Assembly: GCF_024171945.1 (NCBI RefSeq)
Contig: NZ_JAMTCR010000002.1
Coordinates: 496,001 to 560,000 of the forward strand
Length of the DNA: 64,000 nt
Source: Actinokineospora globicatena
GTDB taxonomy: Bacteria; Actinomycetota; Actinomycetes; Mycobacteriales; Pseudonocardiaceae
Reading direction: 5' to 3'
A model generated the notes under the pieces. It did no database searches and was not told the DNA's origin. It saw nothing but the letters and a program-made list of their open reading frames with translations. Shown here one piece after another: positions 36,965 through 50,483 of the stretch; the first letter of the stretch is position 1; every line of letters starts with the position of its first letter. A program made the translations under genes and the position numbers.

Positions 36965-36995
36965 TTGATATCGCTGAACGATATCGGGTTACGAT
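36965..36995 (+). promoter_or_regulatory. probable promoter of the Pls-type synthetase gene
   Basis: TTGATA (36965-36970) and TACGAT (36990-36995) with a 19-bp spacer; operator 2 covers the -35 and spacer. Confidence 0.5.
36966..36986. promoter_or_regulatory. probable PadR operator 2
   Basis: TGATATCG-CTGAA-CGATATCG, the same arm and spacer lengths as operator 1; centre-to-centre distance is 68 bp. It sits between the -35 and -10 boxes of the divergent gene, ideal for repression. Confidence 0.65.
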
Positions 36996-37142
36996 AGAAA
37001 AACCGTTGGTACACAAGGATGTGAGCCGCGACACGTCGGTAATAGATCGACGAGACAGGCCGATGAGAAGACCGGTAACGTGCGTTGGCCGTGGCGCCGG
37101 AAGGCCCGCGAGACTGCTAGGACAACACCGAAAAGGTGAGAA

Positions 37143-37156
37143 ATGCGTTCGCCGCG

Positions 37157-37160
<4 letters not shown>
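37143..37160 (+). CDS. possible five-residue leader peptide (MRSPR)
   Basis: ATG-CGT-TCG-CCG-CGA-TGA preceded by AAGGTGAG at 2 bases. Its stop overlaps the ATG of the synthetase at 37157 (ATGA), an arrangement suited to translational coupling. It may be coincidental. Confidence 0.25.
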
Positions 37161-41029
<3,869 letters not shown>

Positions 41030-41061
41030 CGGCGGACCGGGTCGTGATGTTGAATGTGGGT

Positions 41062-42423
41062 ATGAGCGCCAAGGCTGACCCGGCTCGCGCCGGGCAGCCC
41101 GGCGCGGGCACGTCCGTCGACGCCTACCTGCCCAACCACGGCAACGGCGGGTACCAGGTCACGCACTACGACCTGGACCTCGCCTACCGGGTCGGGCCGG
41201 GCAGGCTCGAGGGTCGCGCGCGGATCACCGCCGTGGCGACGCAGGCGTTGTCGCGGTTCAGCCTGGACTTCTCGGGCCTGCGGAGCTCCAAGGTCACCAT
41301 CAACGGCAAGCCGGTGCGACACGCCCAACGTGGTCGGAAGCTGCACATCACACCGAACCGTCCTTTACCGGACGGCGGCAGGTTCACCGTCGAGATCCGC
41401 TACACAGGCTCACCGACGCCAATCCCCAGTCACTGGGGGGAAATCGGGTGGGACTACCTCGACGACGGCGTGATCGTCGCCAGCCAGCCGATTGGCGCAC
41501 CGTCGTGGTTCCCGTGCAACGACCACCCCAGCAACAAGGCGACCTACCGGATCGCGGTCTCGGTAGCCTCGCCGTACCAGGTAGTGGCTACCGGGGTTCT
41601 TGAGTCCAAACTGTCCGCGGCGAGCACGACGACCTGGGAGTTCCGCCTCTCCCAGCCGACACCGACCTACCTGGTCAGTGTCCAGATCGGACGCTACGCG
41701 GAGTCCTCGTTCGCGACCGTGCCGATGATGCACGCCGCCGTCCCGGCCCGGCTCGCGGTGCCGTTCGAGCACGACTTCGACCGCCAGCCGCGGATGCTGG
41801 TCGAGTTCGAGCGGATGTTCGGGCCCTACCCGTTCGAGCAGTACGGGGTGGTCGTGGTCGACGCCGAGCTGGACGCGCCGATCGAGGCGCAGTCGCTGTC
41901 GATCTTCGGCAGCAACCACGTCGACGGGGTGCGCGGCAGCGAGCGGCTGATCGCGCACGAGCTGGCGCACCAGTGGTTCGGCAACAGCCTCACCGTGGCC
42001 CAGTGGCGCCACATCTGGCTCAACGAGGGTTTCGCGAACTACGCCGAGTGGCTGTGGTCGGAGGTGTCCGGCGGCGCCGCGGCGGACGTGCACGCGCTGC
42101 GGGCGTGGCGCAGGCTCGCGGACATGCCGCAGGACCTGCGCATCGGCGACCCCGGCACGCGGCACCTGTTCGACGACCGCGTGTACCTGCGCGGCGCGGT
42201 GACGCTGCACGCGCTGCGCCTGCGGCTCGGCGACGAGGCGTTCTTCGCGTTGTTGCGGGTGTGGACCTCGGCGCACCGGCACGGCAACGTGACGACCGAC
42301 GATTTCACCGCGCTGGCCCAGCGGCACACCCCGTGGCCGTTGACCGAGCTTTTCGCGAACTGGCTGAACTCGCCGATCCTGCCCGCTTTCCCACGCCGAA
42401 CGCCTGGCGCGGACCGGGAGTAG
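41062..42423 (+). CDS. M1-family zinc aminopeptidase
   Basis: 453-residue gluzincin with the M1 N-terminal beta domain (YQVTHYDLDLAYRVGPGRLE) and catalytic domain: HELAHQWFGN zinc site followed by the second ligand in WLNEGFANYAEW. The aminopeptidase-defining segment is degenerate here (DAPIEAQSLSIFG in place of GAMEN). It lacks the C-terminal HEAT domain, as in short actinobacterial M1 enzymes. No signal peptide is evident. ATG at 41062 is chosen as the shortest well-conserved start; earlier in-frame starts overlap the synthetase stop. It lies 32 bp downstream of the synthetase, on the same strand. A polymer-trimming or self-protection role is inference, suggested by the reported zinc aminopeptidase that degrades epsilon-poly-lysine in producers. 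Confidence 0.88.
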   Translation: MSAKADPARAGQPGAGTSVDAYLPNHGNGGYQVTHYDLDLAYRVGPGRLEGRARITAVATQALSRFSLDFSGLRSSKVTINGKPVRHAQRGRKLHITPNRPLPDGGRFTVEIRYTGSPTPIPSHWGEIGWDYLDDGVIVASQPIGAPSWFPCNDHPSNKATYRIAVSVASPYQVVATGVLESKLSAASTTTWEFRLSQPTPTYLVSVQIGRYAESSFATVPMMHAAVPARLAVPFEHDFDRQPRMLVEFERMFGPYPFEQYGVVVVDAELDAPIEAQSLSIFGSNHVDGVRGSERLIAHELAHQWFGNSLTVAQWRHIWLNEGFANYAEWLWSEVSGGAAADVHALRAWRRLADMPQDLRIGDPGTRHLFDDRVYLRGAVTLHALRLRLGDEAFFALLRVWTSAHRHGNVTTDDFTALAQRHTPWPLTELFANWLNSPILPAFPRRTPGADRE

Positions 42424-42858
42424 GTGGTCCGCGCCAGGTGTGCCCCCGCGGCCGCGCGAGGCGCTGTCCTGTAGGTCTGGTGCGTGGGATTCGTGATCCG
42501 CGTGGTTCCTGGGTGCGCGGCCGGGAAGCCCTCGTACTGGACGTACTCGGGTTTTCCGGCCGTGCGGCCAGGGGCCGCGTGGGCGCGGATAGCGCGTGCC
42601 GGACCTGCAGGACAGCGGCTAGTGTTGCCGGGCGCGAAAGGCACCGGAATCGGCGTTCGGGAAACCGGAGTGGCCCTCGACGGGCCACGCCCCTGGCGGG
42701 CGCACCACGGCGCCACCACACGCCACCGCCCACCCGGGTCGCTCACCGCGAACGGTGACCTCCGGCGGTTTCCCAAGACCATGATGCACCCGCGACACCC
42801 CTGGTGACGAGCGATTTTCCGGGTTCACGCGCCCCGGGCTCGCGGTCACGGAAAGTGA
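42424..42858. other. intergenic region with long palindrome
   Basis: 435 bp between the convergent aminopeptidase and moxR genes, without a supportable gene. It contains the 156-bp imperfect palindrome at 42462-42617, listed separately. The right part (42618-42858) shows nothing recognisable. Confidence 0.6.
42462..42617. repeat. 156-bp imperfect palindrome
   Basis: Two ~78-bp arms symmetric about 42540. Outer arm: CGCTGTCCTGTAGGTCTGG against the complement of CCGGACCTGCAGGACAGCG. Inner arm: GGCCGGGAA-G-CCC-TC-GTAC facing GTAC-TC-GGG-T-TTTCCGGCC around the loop TGGAC. As RNA it could fold into one long interrupted hairpin. It may be a MITE-like element or a very large bidirectional terminator. 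Confidence 0.7.
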
Positions 42859-43701
42859 TCAGCCCGCGAGCAACGCGTCCAGCCCGGCGGCGACCACCCG
42901 GTCGACGTCCTCGCGGTACTTCAAGACCGCGCCCAGGGTCAACGCCGCCGAGGAGACGTCAACGGATTCCCGCCCCAATGCGGTAAGAGCCGCTGCCCAG
43001 TCAATCGTCTCCGCCACTCCCGGAGGCTTCAACAACTCCATCTCGCGCAATCGCCGGACAGCGCTAACGACTTGCGCCGCGAGCCTTTCACCAACGCCGG
43101 GCAACCGTTTCCGAAGAATTGCGAGTTCGCGATCCAGTGAAGGGTGATCCAGCCAGTGATAGAGGCACCGGCGCTTAAGAGCGTCGTGCACCTCTCGCGT
43201 CCGGTTGGACGTCAGCACCACCAGCGGCGGTGTGGACGCGCGGATCTCCCCCAACTCCGGCACTGTCACCGCGTTCTCGCTCAGGATCTCGAGCAGGAAC
43301 GCCTCGAACTCGTCGTCAGCGCGATCGATCTCGTCGACCAGCAGCACGCATGGGGACTCCAGCGCGCGCAGCAGCGGACGGGCCAAGAGGAAACGCCTGC
43401 TGTAGAGCGATTCCACGGACGAGCCAGCTCTTAGCTCCAGCAGCTGCCGGGGGAAGTCCCACTCGTAGAGGGCTTGCGTGGCGTCGATGCCCTCGTAGCA
43501 CTGGAGCCGCACGAGTTCGACGTCCAGCGCCGAGGCCAACGCGGTCGCTAGGGCTGTCTTGCCGGTGCCGGGCTCGCCCTCACAGAAGAGGGGTCTGCCC
43601 ATGCGCAAGGCGAGGTAGGCCGCCGTCGCCAGGCCCTCATCGGCCAGGTACCCGACCCGGTCAAGAGCGCTGGCCATGTCCTCCGGCGTCAGGACCCGCA
43701 T
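42859..43701 (-). CDS. MoxR-type AAA ATPase (CoxD-like)
   Basis: 280-residue MoxR-family AAA+ chaperone ATPase: Walker A GEPGTGKTALA, Walker B VLLVDEIDRAD, sensor TSNRTREVHDALKRRCLYHW. Position in sequence space is closest to CoxD, which remodels the CO dehydrogenase active site together with the VWA protein CoxE. Here the cox operon ends at 36556, so a ~6 kb block separates them. ATG at 43699-43701 follows a TAGGGT box by 7 bases; the in-frame GTG at 43708-43710 overlaps that box and is rejected. Confidence 0.9.
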   Translation of the reverse strand: MRVLTPEDMASALDRVGYLADEGLATAAYLALRMGRPLFCEGEPGTGKTALATALASALDVELVRLQCYEGIDATQALYEWDFPRQLLELRAGSSVESLYSRRFLLARPLLRALESPCVLLVDEIDRADDEFEAFLLEILSENAVTVPELGEIRASTPPLVVLTSNRTREVHDALKRRCLYHWLDHPSLDRELAILRKRLPGVGERLAAQVVSAVRRLREMELLKPPGVAETIDWAAALTALGRESVDVSSAALTLGAVLKYREDVDRVVAAGLDALLAG

Positions 43702-43708
43702 GCGGGTC

Positions 43709-43714
43709 ACCCTA
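43709..43714 (-). promoter_or_regulatory. leaderless -10 box (TAGGGT)
   Basis: TAGGGT on the minus strand, 7 bases before the moxR ATG. Confidence 0.6.
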
Positions 43715-43796
43715 GTCCGACCCGGAAGCGACCCCTAGTCCGGAACCCGGGTCCTTCCCCGATGGCAGGACGCCGTTGACCAGCCACTCTTGAGCC

Positions 43797-44018
43797 ATGA
43801 CGAACGAGACGCACTCCGCCATCCACAACCACACCCGCAAGTTCCGCCGCAGCCGGTCCGACCGGATGGTGGCGGGCGTGTGCGGCGGCATCGCCAAGGC
43901 GATCGGGGTGGACGCCCCGATCGTGCGCATCGGCCTGGTCGCGGCGACCCTGCTCGGCTTCGGCACCGGCGCGGTCATCTACCTGGCCTGCTGGATCCTG
44001 CTCCCCGAGGAGGGCTGA
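43797..44018 (+). CDS. PspC domain protein
   Basis: 73-residue small membrane protein made of one PspC domain: a basic N-terminus, RMVAGVCGGIAKAIGVDAP, and a hydrophobic helix ending ACWILLPEEG. PspC proteins take part in the phage-shock/envelope stress response, but actinobacterial single-domain members are uncharacterised. ATG at 43797. It is followed after 17 bp by a second small membrane protein with its own promoter. Confidence 0.92.
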   Translation: MTNETHSAIHNHTRKFRRSRSDRMVAGVCGGIAKAIGVDAPIVRIGLVAATLLGFGTGAVIYLACWILLPEEG

Positions 44019-44023
44019 GCGGA

Positions 44024-44029
44024 TAGTGT
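44024..44029 (+). promoter_or_regulatory. leaderless -10 box (TAGTGT)
   Basis: TAGTGT, 6 bases before GTG 44036. Confidence 0.55.
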
Positions 44030-44035
44030 CACCGG

Positions 44036-44335
44036 GTGGCTGACCAGCGGACCGGGACCGCGCGCGTCCTCGTGCTGATCGCCTCGGCCGCGGTGTTCGC
44101 CGCCGGAGGGGTGGTCTGCTTCCTGGTCTTGCTGCTCGGGCCCGCGGTCAAGGACGGGAACCCGGTGGCCGGGGCCATCGCGTACACGGCGCTCAGCCTG
44201 GTCGCCGCGGGGGCGGCGGTGACCACCGCGGTGCGGGCCGCCACCACCAAGGGGGTGGTGCTTGGCGGCTGCGGCACCCTGCTGGTGGGAACGCTGGTGG
44301 CGGCGGGAGCGATGGTCCTGCTGATGACCGGGTGA
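44036..44335 (+). CDS. small membrane protein, unknown function
   Basis: 99 residues with three predicted membrane helices (VLVLIASAAVFAAGGVVCFL; VAGAIAYTALSLVAAGAAVT; VVLGGCGTLLVGTLVAAGAM) joined by short polar loops. No family recognised. The GTG at 44036 follows TAGTGT by 6 bases. It may form a functional pair with the PspC protein just upstream, from proximity only. Confidence 0.75.
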   Translation: MADQRTGTARVLVLIASAAVFAAGGVVCFLVLLLGPAVKDGNPVAGAIAYTALSLVAAGAAVTTAVRAATTKGVVLGGCGTLLVGTLVAAGAMVLLMTG

Positions 44336-44444
44336 GTGACAAAAACATGCCACGGCACAAACTGGCCAACAGCCGTTTGTATCCGCAGGTGCTACCGGGG
44401 CTCTTGTAGGTGTCTGAGTAGAACTACTCGCCCACGGAGCCACC

Positions 44445-44582
44445 ATGAGCCAGCACCGAACCACGCGGGGGACCCCGTGGCGGCTGGCAGGCCCGACGGC
44501 GAGGCAGGCACCCACCGGGTTCTACCAGCGAGGACATGGTCACACCCGTGCGCTCGGTCGTCTCGACCGGGCGCTGGCGTGA
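44445..44582 (+). CDS. possible 45-residue basic protein
   Basis: Open frame ATG 44445 to TGA 44582, beginning MSQHRTTRGTPWRLAGPTAR, strongly basic, with GGAG 6 bases before the ATG and mostly G/C third positions. It lies upstream of the chagasin-like gene on the same strand. No homology recognised; it may be spurious. Confidence 0.35.
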   Translation: MSQHRTTRGTPWRLAGPTARQAPTGFYQRGHGHTRALGRLDRALA

Positions 44583-44672
44583 CCACGGCGACGACCGGCG
44601 GTCGGATGGGTGCAGGGGACCCGTCCGGCCGCCGGGCCGCGCTCGCGGACGGGATCGGAGGGGGAGCACGTC

Positions 44673-44990
44673 GTGGCGTTGGTGCAGCTGTCCGCTCAGG
44701 ACGCCGAGCGGCCGACCGAGTTGCACCGGGGGGATACCGTCGAGTTGCGACTCCCGGAGTCCGCGACCACCGGCTACCGGTGGCGCTGGTGGCTCCCGGA
44801 AGCCCTGCGCATGATCGCCGACGAGCACGTCCCGGCGGCGGTCGGCACTGGGGCGCCGGGTGCGGCTGGCGAGCGGCGGCTGGCCTTCGACGTCACGACG
44901 ACCGGTCAGCACGAACTCCGGGCCGAACTGGCCAGACCGTGGGAAGGGCAAGCGCGCCAGGCCCTGACGTTCGTCCTGCGCGCGCTGTAG
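44673..44990 (+). CDS. chagasin/I42-family cysteine protease inhibitor-like protein
   Basis: 105-residue immunoglobulin-like beta protein. It shows the loops by which chagasin-type inhibitors occupy papain-family active sites: ESATTGYRWRW (GNPTTGY-type loop) and AELARPWEG (RPWE loop). No signal peptide is present, so it would act in the cytosol or be exported unusually. GTG at 44673 has GGAGGGGGAG 6 bases upstream. No C1 protease gene is in the window, so a target is not apparent. Confidence 0.8.
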   Translation: MALVQLSAQDAERPTELHRGDTVELRLPESATTGYRWRWWLPEALRMIADEHVPAAVGTGAPGAAGERRLAFDVTTTGQHELRAELARPWEGQARQALTFVLRAL

Positions 44991-45124
44991 TGACACTGAT
45001 GGAGTACAGCTTCACCCGAACGAGTGAGTCAGGATGGGCCGGGACGCACAGACCTGACATCGGACGATGTAGCCAGTGCCACCAGGATGCACGACCCCGG
45101 CAGACGGAGAATGGGGTGGGAGCG

Positions 45125-45730
45125 GTGACCGAGCTCCACGCGACGAGGACTAACCCGCCGTGGGAGGGCCTAGAGGGGACCGAGCGGCACGCGGCGTGCG
45201 TCATCGCCGCGCGCGAGGGCCACAGAGGGGCGCTCGACGTCCTCGTGGCCGAGCTGACCCCGTTGGTGTGGCACATCGCCAGAGGCGCCGGGCTGGACCG
45301 CTCAGCGGCCGAGGACGTCGCGCAGACCGTGTGGCTGGCGCTGCTGCGCCACGTCGACGCGATCGCCGAGCCGAGGGCGGTGGTCGGCTGGCTGATCACC
45401 ACGACCCGGCGCGAGGCCAAGCGGACCAGGCAGCGCTCGACGACCCACGTCGAGCTGTCGCCGGAGGTCCAGGAGCACGTGCCGAGCACCGAGCCGATGC
45501 CGGAGGCCGAGGCGCTGCGCACCGAACGCGACCGCACGCTGTGGTCGGCGTTCCACAGGTTGGACCAGCGCTGCCAGGAGCTGCTGAGGCTCACCGTGCT
45601 GGCGGGGCGGGCCGAGTACAAGGTGGTCGCCGAGGTGCTGCGGATGCCGCACGGGAGCATCGGCCCGACCAGGGGTCGTTGCCTCACCGCACTGCGGGCG
45701 CTGTACGACAATGGGGATGGTGGCAGATGA
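45125..45730 (+). CDS. ECF-type RNA polymerase sigma factor
   Basis: 201-residue sigma-70 family protein. Region 2 spans ~35-100 (LVWHIARGAGLDRSAAEDVA, QTVWLALLRHVDAIAEPRAV, WLITTTRREAKR), and region 4 ~135-195 has LWSAFHRLDQRCQELLRLTV and the recognition helix PHGSIGPTRGRCLTALR. GTG at 45125 has GGGGTGGGAG just upstream. Its stop overlaps the start of the next gene (ATGA), typical of a sigma factor and its control protein. No CHAT or TPR effector gene follows here. Confidence 0.92.
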   Translation: MTELHATRTNPPWEGLEGTERHAACVIAAREGHRGALDVLVAELTPLVWHIARGAGLDRSAAEDVAQTVWLALLRHVDAIAEPRAVVGWLITTTRREAKRTRQRSTTHVELSPEVQEHVPSTEPMPEAEALRTERDRTLWSAFHRLDQRCQELLRLTVLAGRAEYKVVAEVLRMPHGSIGPTRGRCLTALRALYDNGDGGR

Positions 45731-46212
45731 GGACCATGGACGACTACGAGATGGACCCTGCCGAGCAGGAGTTCTGGCTGGCGCAGGTGGCCAGGCTGGT
45801 CGACGAGCTCGACCCGGTCCCCGCGGGCCTGGTCGAACGGGCCCAGTTCGCCATCGACCTCGAGGACATCGACGCCGAGGTGGAGCTGGAGGCCGCGCGC
45901 TGGGCCGAGCGGCGCCCGCTGGCCGGTGTCCGCGGCGGCGCGCCCGGCACGATCACCTTCTTCGTCGGTGACCTCACCGTCATGGTCAACGTGACCAGGA
46001 CCGGCGAGAAGCAGCGCATCGACGGGTGGTTGGTGCCCGCGGGCGAGCACGGGGTCGAGGTCAGGGTCGCCGACCACGGCTCCAACACGACCACCGCCGA
46101 CGAGGGCGGTCGGTTCGTGCTCACCGAGGTGCCCAGGGGCACCACGCAGATCCTGGTCCGGATGAACGGCGGCAAGCCGCGGACCGTGGTCACCCCGACT
46201 GTCGAGCTCTGA
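45727..46212 (+). CDS. sigma-factor-linked protein of unknown function
   Basis: 161 residues. The N-terminal half (1-~75) is acidic and helical (EMDPAEQEFWLAQVARLVDE ... AQFAIDLEDIDAEVELE). The C-terminal half is beta-rich, resembling a carboxypeptidase-regulatory-like domain (VEVRVADHGSNTTTADEGGR, TTQILVRMNGGKP). Its ATG overlaps the sigma stop, so it may be a soluble anti-sigma or co-regulator, but no ZAS zinc motif or membrane helix is present. Its last 23 bp overlap the convergent HelD gene. Confidence 0.7.
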   Translation: MRTMDDYEMDPAEQEFWLAQVARLVDELDPVPAGLVERAQFAIDLEDIDAEVELEAARWAERRPLAGVRGGAPGTITFFVGDLTVMVNVTRTGEKQRIDGWLVPAGEHGVEVRVADHGSNTTTADEGGRFVLTEVPRGTTQILVRMNGGKPRTVVTPTVEL

Positions 46213-48442
46213 GGCCGTCCAGCGCGGCGGGCAGTTCGGCCGCGCTGACCACGCCGACCCACTGGGTGGCCCTGGTCAGGGCCACGTAGAGGTCGTTGAG
46301 CCCGCGCTCGGACTCGGCGACGACGACGGCGGGCTCGACGACGAGCACACCGTCGAACTCCAGGCCCTTGGACTGCCGGACGGTCAGCACGACGACCCGG
46401 CTCTCCAACTCCGGCCGCTCCCCCACCGCCGCGTCGGGCACTCGCGTGAGCACTGCCTGGCCGATGTCCTCCACCAGGCAGGCGGGCACGATCACGGCCA
46501 CCGTTCCGGAATAGTCCTGGGCCGCCAAGTCCGCGACCACATCCGGTAGCTCTACCTCCGCCACCCGCTGCACCCACGGCTCGATGCCTGTCTCGCGAAC
46601 CGAGCTTGGCGGGGTCAACCCTGTCTTCAACTCTGCCAGCACGTTGGCCGCTACCGCCATGATCTCGGCGGGCGTGCGGTAGTTGACCGTTAGCTCTGTC
46701 AGGCGCCAGCGGTCCTCGACGTAGGGGGCGAGGATGTCCGCCCACGTGTCGGTACCGGCTAGATCACCGGTCTGGGCGACGTCGCCCACCAGGGTCATCG
46801 ACCGCGTGGGGCACCGGCGCATGAGCACCCGCCAGGCCATGGCGGACAGCTCCTGGGCCTCGTCGACGATCACGTGCCCGAACGTCCAGGACCGGTCGGC
46901 GGCGGCGCGCTCGGCGGCCGTGCGGTGGTCCTCGTCGTCGTGGCGCTCAGCGAGCCGTCCAGCGTCGATGAGGTCGTAGGCGGTCAGGATGTCCGGGTCG
47001 GCGTCGTCCTCCATCTGGAGGATGTCCAGGACGCCCTGCGCGTAGTCCTGCTCGTCGCGGAGGCGGCGCTCGGCGGCGGCGCGCTCGGCGCGGTCGTCCA
47101 CGCCGAGGAGTTCGGCGGCTTCGTCGAGCAGCGGCGCGTCCGCGGCCGTCCAGCCGAGTCGGGGGGATCGCAGCAGCAGCGCGCGGTCTTCCGGGGTGAT
47201 GTCCGGCAGGGCTGTCTCAAGCCGTTCCGCGGACGCGTAGAGGTCGGACAAGAACTCCTGCGGGGTCAGTTGCGGCCAGAGGGCGTCGATCGCCTCTTGA
47301 ACGGCGTCGTCCGCGGCAAGCTCACGCCGGATGTCGGCCATGTCGCCCGCGTCGAGGAACTCCGCGCCGAGGCGGTTGGCCTCTTGCTGGGTGAGCGCGG
47401 CGACGATGGCCTCAGCGAAGACCGGGCGTCCCTCGTTGTGCGTGCGGCGAGTGCGTCTAGCCCCACCTCGCGCGGCAGCGACAGTCGCCGGATCTAGCAC
47501 CATCTCCTCGCGCTCGACGATGAGCACCATCGGGTCTAGAGGCACCTCTTGCCGGTCTGCCACCGCGCGCCGTAGTGCGTCGACCATGTCAACGCTGCCC
47601 TTGATCTCCGCGGCACGGGCAGGTTCGGGGCGCTGGCCGCGCTCGCCGGGATAGAGGTCGCCGACGGTCTGCAGCAGCACACCGGTCTCACCCAGGGAGG
47701 GTAGGACCTGACCGATGTACTTCAGGAATGTCGCGTTAGGACCAACGATCAGCACGCCACGGCGGGACAACTGCTGGCGGTAGGTGAAGAGCAGGTAGGC
47801 GGCCCGGTGGAGCGCTACCGCGGTCTTACCCGTACCTGGGCCACCTTGGACTACCAGGACGCCGTTAAGACCGGATCGGATGATCTCGTCTTGCTCCGCC
47901 TGGATGGTCTCGACGATGTCGGACATGCGACCGGTCCTGGTCGCGTTGAGCGCGGAGAGCAGCGAGGCCTCGCCGACCAACCCGCCGTTGGCGCTGTCGT
48001 GACCGTCGGCGAGGTCGAGCACCTCGTCGTCGATGGCGGTGACCCGGCGGCGGGACGTGCGGATGTGGCGGCGCCTGCGCACGCCGTCCGGGGACGCCGC
48101 GGTGGCCAGGTAGAACGGCCTGCTCGCGGGGGCGCGCCAATCCATCAGCAGCGGTTCGTAGTCGCCTTCGGCGTCGAACAGGCCAATGCGGCCGATGTAG
48201 CTGCGGGTGCCGTCGGCGAAATCGAGCCTGCCGAAGCACAGCCCGTTCTCCGCGGCGCCGTAGTGCGCCAACTGCTCGCTGTGGTGCGAGGTCGCGGCGT
48301 CCCGCTGGGTCATCGCCTGCGGGTTGCTGCTGGCCTCGCGCAGGGTCCTGGCCAGCCGGGTGTCGGTGTCGGACCGGAGTCCGTCGAGGTGCGCGTAGAG
48401 CATGCTGACGTATTCCTGCTCCACGTCGATCTCGGTTGACAA
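46190..48442 (-). CDS. HelD-like UvrD/Rep-family RNA polymerase-recycling ATPase
   Basis: 750-residue SF1 helicase-like ATPase. The N-terminal coiled coil (VEQEYVSMLYAHLDGLRSDT) is the arm that enters RNA polymerase. Motif I is GGPGTGKTAVALHRAAYLL; further motifs are VDEAQELSAMAW, LVGDVAQTGD and, near the end, LYVALTRATQW. HelD releases stalled RNA polymerase; HelR members also give rifampicin tolerance. No rifamycin-associated element is visible upstream. The start is TTG at 48440-48442 with GGAGGA 3-4 bases upstream, giving MSTEIDVEQEY. The A/T-rich segment 48443-48530 probably holds its promoter. Confidence 0.92.
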   Translation of the reverse strand: MSTEIDVEQEYVSMLYAHLDGLRSDTDTRLARTLREASSNPQAMTQRDAATSHHSEQLAHYGAAENGLCFGRLDFADGTRSYIGRIGLFDAEGDYEPLLMDWRAPASRPFYLATAASPDGVRRRRHIRTSRRRVTAIDDEVLDLADGHDSANGGLVGEASLLSALNATRTGRMSDIVETIQAEQDEIIRSGLNGVLVVQGGPGTGKTAVALHRAAYLLFTYRQQLSRRGVLIVGPNATFLKYIGQVLPSLGETGVLLQTVGDLYPGERGQRPEPARAAEIKGSVDMVDALRRAVADRQEVPLDPMVLIVEREEMVLDPATVAAARGGARRTRRTHNEGRPVFAEAIVAALTQQEANRLGAEFLDAGDMADIRRELAADDAVQEAIDALWPQLTPQEFLSDLYASAERLETALPDITPEDRALLLRSPRLGWTAADAPLLDEAAELLGVDDRAERAAAERRLRDEQDYAQGVLDILQMEDDADPDILTAYDLIDAGRLAERHDDEDHRTAAERAAADRSWTFGHVIVDEAQELSAMAWRVLMRRCPTRSMTLVGDVAQTGDLAGTDTWADILAPYVEDRWRLTELTVNYRTPAEIMAVAANVLAELKTGLTPPSSVRETGIEPWVQRVAEVELPDVVADLAAQDYSGTVAVIVPACLVEDIGQAVLTRVPDAAVGERPELESRVVVLTVRQSKGLEFDGVLVVEPAVVVAESERGLNDLYVALTRATQWVGVVSAAELPAALDGLRARQSG

Positions 48443-48620
48443 TCGTCCTCCAATTGCCCTACAATGCCACTAGCCGCTATTTGTTCGGCCATTCTTCGCG
48501 CTAATCATTCAAATGTAGCGCATCCTTTCTCCCGCTGTCGCCCCGCGGACCACGACCACTCCGATCACCATGCCACCGCGCTGCGGCACCGGGCGCGTCC
48601 GCGCTCATGACCACGACGCA

Positions 48621-48657
48621 CGAAGGCCCGGTCCCCCGCGAGGGGACCGGGCCTTCG
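48621..48657 (-). terminator. hairpin terminator of groEL2
   Basis: Perfect 16-bp stem CGAAGGCCCGGTCCCC with its complement around the loop CGCGA, about 30 bp after the groEL2 stop. Confidence 0.8.
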
Positions 48658-48686
48658 AACTCAGTGCGTGCCGAGCGGGGCCTGGA

Positions 48687-50447
<1,761 letters not shown>

Positions 50448-50474
50448 TTAGCACTCGGGGCACGCGAGTGCAAG
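50448..50474 (-). promoter_or_regulatory. CIRCE operator (distal)
   Basis: CTTGCACTC-N9-GAGTGCTAA on the minus strand, 7 bp from the proximal copy; the right arm is perfect. Confidence 0.88.
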
Positions 50475-50483
50475 AAGAGCAGG

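Noticed and set aside
42484..42807. Possible small gene in the palindrome region
   Set aside because: The frame is the inverted-repeat sequence itself; composition and lack of start signals argue against coding.
48443..48560. Rifamycin-associated element before the HelD gene
   Set aside because: I could not find the characteristic inverted repeat; the segment is merely A/T-rich.
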